Source of the DNA: Polytrichum commune
Taxonomy: Eukaryota; Streptophyta; Polytrichopsida; Polytrichales; Polytrichaceae
DNA length: 64,000 nucleotides
Assembly: GCA_950295325.1 (NCBI GenBank)
Contig: OX485807.1
Span: 43,678,440-43,742,439 of the forward strand
Direction of reading: 5' to 3'
This document shows positions 57,831 to 64,000 of this stretch, one piece after another. The notes under the pieces are model-generated. The model ran no database searches. It was not told where the DNA came from and saw only the letters and a list, made by a program, of their open reading frames with translations. The translations under genes and the position numbers were made by a program. Every line of letters begins with the position of its first letter. Positions within the stretch are counted from its first letter, which is position 1.

Positions 57831-59109
57831 CGCTACCAAAACCTTAACCTAAATTTGTGCGAAACAGGATTTCGAAAACCCGGGATGGATTGCGTCTCTG
57901 TACTAAGTTACTTGAGATTCGTCGCGCGGGGAAGGCATTGGGGACGATGAGTCCCTCAAGTCCTCTAGCGTGGGGGCCCTGGGGAGCAGCCACGTGGCGA
58001 AGTGGGTGCCAGTACTCTGTTGTGGATGGGGAGCACAATCTTTCCTAATTTTCAAATGGCCAGGGCTAGATGTCTTGCTCTTTCAGCTGGGCCCCCACCA
58101 ATCTTACCTACAAAGGCTTAGTTAGATGGGCCTTATTATTTGGTTACATTTTGTTGTTTGTTTCCTTACATTACTTGGATCCAAAAGGTTGAAATTTAGA
58201 TCCATGTGGCTCGGAATTCAGCATGCATTCATATAACATTTTGGAGTTGACCTTGGATTATAATTGAATTATCAATGTTCATTGGTATTGAGCCATAGCT
58301 AGGAAGGTCACACAGATCACCCGAGTTATGTCCATTATTAAGTCTAGAATGGTTTACAAATTTTGAGCACATAGTCCAATCTCTTTTCTAGCATATATCT
58401 TTATGGTGTTCATTCTAAGATATGCACCATGCGCAATAACCACAAACCACTCAAATATAGGTGTTTGATTAAGATAAATAGCCATATTAGGCTCGCTTGT
58501 CATAAAGGTGGGTTTACGTTGAGGTTTAAGACCAAGTGAACTCTGAAGGTGGTGCATTAACATGTGCATATTAGAACTCCAAGATTTGATAATGAATATA
58601 AGCCTAGCATGCAAGCTTTGTATAAACAACACACATGGTCCACATGTATAATTTCTTTGAGCAAGCTTTCAACTATCTTCAATTTCAAGCACTATGTAAA
58701 AATCAATTAGTCCTTCCTCATAGAGTTCTCCATAAAGTAATATTGTGTTTAAGGGGAATTTGGATCCTCCAAAGTGGGTTTTGGAGGCGAGAATGAGTTA
58801 GTCTGGAAAATAAAGGACACTTTAGATAACCATATATGCAATTTGTGTATAATAAAGCATATGACTTGAATAACAAGAGGGTGGCATCTAATGAACTAGA
58901 CGGAGGGGAGGATGTCACCTTGGCCCAAATTGATGAGGGTGATGTCCATTATGCCGGATGGTTCATTAACTCAAACTTAAGACTCAGCCCAAACTGGCGG
59001 ATTATCTCTTCGGAGAGAAGTTCTCCTCAAAACTCATGCAATAATTACTCGGGCCTTTTGCCAATTCTATACACTCTACCCTCCCTAATATCATGCATGT
59101 GGCAACCAA
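57831..59109. other. Upstream region of PSB33/LIL8 and intergenic
   Basis: About 57840-58045 is GC-richer and is the likely promoter and leader of the minus-strand gene; no TATA box is evident. Beyond it the DNA turns AT-rich. A plus ORF at 58836-59126 has no recognisable domain. Confidence 0.4.
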
Positions 59110-59345
59110 AGTGCACGAGACATTAAGGAACTATGTAGTGTTAACTTGGTAGTGTGATACTAGAGAATTAACATAGCATATGACATTTTGGAATAACACA
59201 AAGTCAACATTACAATAACGACAATGATAGCAACATGATGCATGTGAGCATGTGGGTTGAATTCTTTGGTGGATTATATTAATGTCAAACCCCATGATAT
59301 ATGGGAGGAAAATGCGATAATAAGGAGGGAGGTTTACACTAAGCA
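59110..59345 (-). repeat. Dispersed repeat F, copy 2
   Basis: Reverse complement matches 2040-2400 in blocks, including ccaccaaagaattcaaccca and gttaacactacatag. Confidence 0.5.
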
Positions 59346-62300
59346 CACATGTTCCCTATGGTTTCAAGATATAAGACATAGAGTGACATTACAAAGGGTG
59401 ACACACAAAGATTAAGATATATATATATATATATAATATAATGGAAGGATTTTCATTCCAAAAACCAAAAATGTAGAAATTTAAATTCCCTTCGTTCCTA
59501 TTTTGGATGAAGTCCATTTATATGCCATCACGGAACTTTAAAAGATGAAATAGAGCACCCTCTTCATGTGTTGTCCAAAAGCTACAAGTCCTTTAACGTT
59601 TGCAATGAGGGGGCGATGAGGTTGGCCCCGAATGGTGCTTTTAGCCGAATGCTGCCAATGACCCTTGACGAAGTTGGCAATTCGATGAACCCTTGATCAA
59701 TCATGGAGCGAGGTGGGGGAGAAGAGTTCCAACTTGACTATCATGGTAGGTGTAGTGTGGTATTGTTTTCATGCGAGGAATCTTTCTTGTGTGGTCACTT
59801 TGAGGATAGTACGACACATGGATGGACACATAGGCTTAAGAAAATGGGGCAAGTTAGGGCACATTTAGACAACTACGAATGAAGACAAGTGGGCTTAAGA
59901 GGGAGACTCAACACTTGGTTCAACTACAATGATTTATTAATGTGTAGTTTGTGTGGAAATCGGTGTATTGCCGCCATTCATAGAGTGGCCGTCACGGTTT
60001 GCGATATGGCATCATGTGCCCGTGGTAAGCTAGTATAGACACTCATACGCCTATAGCGTGCAGGCAAGAATGAACACACTACAACAATACGATCAACAGC
60101 TGCATGTATGTGGGTGTAGATGATTAAGGATAAATGGCGTTCCATGTTAGCATTCATTGTGAGTTGTCCCCTATGACCCACATGTCTTTTGGAGGAATGT
60201 CAAACATAAGTTTTCAATTGTTAATCATTGGATTTGTGGTTGACGAGTGAAACTCAAGTGATTGATTTAACATTGCAAGTTTAACAGTAGCAATGGACAA
60301 GTGAATAAGTAGTGTGGCTCTCTGGGCATTGGTCAGGAGGGTCACCGTGGAATTGTGTATAGGCAAAAAAAAGATGATTGGTCGTCAGGGGCGTTTGTAG
60401 GGTTTGTGGGAGGATGACGAGGTAGCGTCTGGTGCTAAGTGTTGTTGGTTGATGGGCAAAGTGGTGGCATGCATTGGGAAATGTGGTGGGTTGATAGAGT
60501 CGGCTTGGAGAGGAGTCAACATCATGAAACTTTCTTCTACGGGAATAGCCTAAAGTGGCAATTGTGCGTTTAGAGTTGGAAAACTATTGAGTGGCACCGT
60601 CAGGCACAACAAGAAGGTGCAATATATAGGGTTTTCTTTGCGATAGAGGTATTGGGGCAGCAACTGCCTCCGGCTTCATGGTGCATCCTATAGCCAAGCT
60701 CGCAAGGTGTATCTAGGGTAGGTTCTTCCTTTCTTTTCCCTTCATGGAGCTTAAGTGGAGGGTGTTTTTTTATTAATAATATTTTTATTTTTAATTACTA
60801 CTTGTTTTTCTTGATTATGGTGCCAAGCAATTTCAATTGAATAATAGATGACAATAGATGGTTACAACATACATTTTTTTCTCCTATTGGATTGGTTGGT
60901 TAACTTTAAGTAGTTAATTATGACATTCCGCTCAGTAGAACCTACACTTGTCTCCAACCCACACAACAAAATCGTTTAATTTACAAGGGTCATTGTCTCT
61001 AGTATAACAAAACACACAATCACTACCATCATAGGTACCACATGCTCCAACAAAGAAAGGAAAATATAGACATTGGGTTTCAAATATAGAGGTGATGTAG
61101 ATATTCATAATGTCTTTCTCTCGCAATCGTTGGAAAATATTTCTTGAAAGGCTAACTTTATGGCATATATGGTGACAAGACATGGATATTTTCTTTTGGA
61201 ATGACAAACTTGATTGTCAAAAGAAATTGAAATCCTAGCACTCCTAGAGTGATGGTTTGTGCATAAACATAACATCATAATCAATCATCAAATAATCCAT
61301 TGGGTAGGAGATGAACGTGTTTTTGGAGAATATATGTATGTTTCATTGATTCATCGGCTAAGAATTTCTACATCGTTCAGATTATGCTCTTTGGTGATCA
61401 TGGTATACATCAAAGTGTCTTGCTAAATTGAATTGCATGCATGGAGTTTGGATTTTGGTTTCACATTTTTTCTACATCCCTTGATTCTACAATTCCAAAA
61501 ATTGGCCAATCTTGAAGTAATCCACTTAGTAGAGCCTCACATGTGTAGCACCTTGTTTACGGAGTTCTTGAGTAGAATATGACCATGATAAGCCACCTCG
61601 GTCCTCCACATGGAGCTCTTGGACTTGAAAGTTGAAACATAGGTGGGTCAATGAACAACACCTATCGGAATTTCTCGGTCCATTTGTAAGTACAACGTTC
61701 ATCAAACCATAGTACATTCGTGTCTGAAGAGATACCTATTCTTGACATCTAGCATCTTTTGTTGGTTGGGTAATGGACCATATATATAAATAGCAGCACA
61801 ATCCTCAATATATGAAGTAAACTGATATTGAAATAAAATTGAGAATTGTTACTTGGAACATTGATCAAGACGTTATTAGATGTTCTTGGCATCACCTTGG
61901 TATGCATGCAATTTCTATGTAATTCTTTGCATAGTTGAAAAAGGTTGCCCATATTTACCTAGTTGCTTGTTTTCTAGCATGGCAACTCTCTTGTCCACAA
62001 GAACAAATACTAGAACTTTGAAATGTTGTCATGGAGGTTTTTGGACTTCCTTGATTTTCAATTTCAAATATATGAAAATCTCGGGCAAAATGTGCTAGTT
62101 TCATGATATGACAATTCTCAATTCAAAGTAAAATTTGATGATAAAGCACTCTGGATTGGGAGCAATAAATACATTCTAAGAATGTCACGATTTGTTACAC
62201 TACCCTTCAGTAAGAAAAGAAAAAATAAACTTTGGTGTTTGTGTTACAATGTGAATGGCAAAGCTCGCTACACAATTCATATACATATTATTGTGTAAAT

Positions 62301-62479
62301 TTTGAACTTTAGCATTTGAAACTTGCAACTAGATGTTGCATAAGTGGTCTGCATTGAAATAAAATAAAAATGAAATGAAATAGATTTTAGAGTCCATGAA
62401 GCCAAAAGGCTAATGGGATTGAAAGTACATTAGGATGGTTTCATTGGAGATAGTCATTGTATGCCACACACACACACAC

Positions 62480-62527
<48 letters not shown>

Positions 62528-64000
62528 GGGCACAATACTTCAATAAGCTTAATCTACCAAAGGATTAATTTGTTTTGAATGTATGAATACAACGAGTTGC
62601 CAATACCACATTGTTATGATGTATATATGTTGTTTGATTCTTATTCAAATAAGTTAGAAAAAAATGATATGTTTTGGCTACTCTCAAATAACATTATTTA
62701 ATCGAGTGTGTACACTAGGTGGGACCGGGAATAATCCAAATCCTATTTGGGATTATGCTTTGTTTATTCTCCTCGCATAGTAAATGCAACATAATAAGCT
62801 TGAGTGAAGCAGTGTCATTGGTATTGTTACAATGTAATGACTAATAGTAGTTGAATAATGTCATGCAAGAGTTCTCAAGATACTTCCAACAAGCCATTAA
62901 GACCTTTCTCATTATTCGTCCAATGATACGAAGACACATTATATGGGTATCTGAATCTCTTTGCTTCCGGACTATCTACACTCAAAACGTACGAAGTTGG
63001 TTGTAAGATAAATGTACACCTTTAAAGAACATAGTGAAGAAGCTCTTCATTCATGCTTGCTTCCTCTTGAAGCCAACATACATTCTATTTGTGTATACCT
63101 TATCGGTTTTGATGCAAAATGTTTAGTCTCTTGACTGAAAGTGCCATGTGTCACGCAATTGTTGGTTGGAACTTGTGGAAAAAAGTTGATGTGGCACCGC
63201 AATGCATTCAACAAGCACAAGGGCCTGGTTGATAAGGCACTACGAGTATCTATCTATGTTTATGGAATATAATAATCGGTGATACCAATCTAAGGTTGCA
63301 TTGGAATTAGACATTCTAACATGATGCAACAAACCAATCTCACAAGGACAAAACCATATCACTTTTTGGAATGGCACACCAATTCATGTAACAACGTGGC
63401 TTCCTTTGGATTGGGCAAGCCACGTGGCGACCTTTCACCAAAGCTCGGGAAAGACCAAGTTGTGAAGCAAGTGTATATAGTTCACCGTGGGCCTTGTTGC
63501 CAATCTCCAAAAACTATCATTTTGGAAGACTGCGTCAAAGGAAATAGTTAATTACTTGGTAAGCATTAGATTTGGTGGGTGTTTTTTTGCCTCACATGTA
63601 GATATGAAATACTTCACATATTTTGTCCTTAATAAACGAAAACTATACAATAAACAAGAACCCATACATTTACCACTCATATAGGGAAATTTTTGAAATG
63701 CTTAAAACACTTAAAATAAGCACCACATGTGCAAGGCAGGCAACTAACCCTACTCACGTATCAAGGGGGCTCTTGAATAGGGTATATCCAACATGCTCAA
63801 TCTCACGTCAAATAAACATCGATGTTTATTGTTCTTTCCTTTTCTTGCATCACATGTGCTTACATTCGGCACTTGGTGTGGGAATGTTATCTTTTGGAGG
63901 TGACACATGAGATTTTGTAGAGGTTTTGACAAATAGAGTTATGCTAAGTGACACTTTGCTCAAGTTTTGAAACAATTTTGTTGAGCATGTTCATCACTCA
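59346..64000. other. AT-rich intergenic to the window edge, no gene seen
   Basis: Only short ORFs without domains. Simple repeats: (TA)n at about 59419-59434, and a compound (CA)n then (TA)n tract at about 62467-62526. No RNA gene, transposon end or splice-supported exon could be defended. Confidence 0.5.

Noticed and set aside
58836-59126. 96-codon plus ORF
   Set aside because: No domain, partner exon or codon signal; it runs into dispersed repeat F.

Overview
The window looks like nuclear DNA of a land plant. Three genes with spliceosomal introns can be reconstructed. Two encode plant proteins: a chloroplast PSB33/LIL8-type thylakoid protein and a peroxisomal acyl-activating enzyme of the AAE17/AAE18 type. 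The third encodes a very large protein that I do not recognise. The rest is AT-rich intergenic DNA full of miniature DNA transposons, retroelement relics and tandem duplications. The species cannot be told from sequence reading alone; a non-seed plant is possible but is a guess.

Layout. 1-1.3 kb: minus-strand relic of a LINE ORF1 with tRNA-like fragments upstream of it. 2-12.7 kb: no gene; MITEs of at least three families and a 1.4-kb non-coding transposon with terminal inverted repeats. 13.7-14.2 kb: four-copy 147-bp tandem array in front of a seven-exon plus-strand gene (15239-20727, 1381 aa, unrecognised). 22.2-23.6 kb: minus-strand intronless gene with a gag-type zinc knuckle and a retropepsin but no reverse transcriptase. 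25.7 kb: long fold-back hairpin. 27.3-29.4 kb: repeats with nested MITEs. 29.5-30.7 kb: GC-rich cysteine-rich ORF whose 3' end is repeated twice more. 35.7-41 kb: PIF/Harbinger transposon with a decayed transposase and Myb-like partner. 41.6-43.2 kb: tandem repeats in front of the acyl-activating enzyme gene (43523-52437, 14 exons, 729 aa). 54.5-57.8 kb: PSB33/LIL8 gene on the minus strand. 57.9-64 kb: intergenic.

The genes do not form an operon or an obvious pathway cluster. PSB33/LIL8 acts in thylakoids on photosystem II and light harvesting. The acyl-activating enzyme probably makes acyl-CoA in peroxisomes, as its C-terminal SRL suggests. A pattern shared by all three multi-exon genes is tandem duplication next to or inside the 5' end. 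In the PSB33/LIL8 gene the duplicated unit includes the end of exon 1 and its splice donor, so intron 1 carries three extra near-copies of that exon end. This is the most unusual structure in the window. I saw no CRISPR array, rRNA, intact tRNA gene or novel defence-like system.
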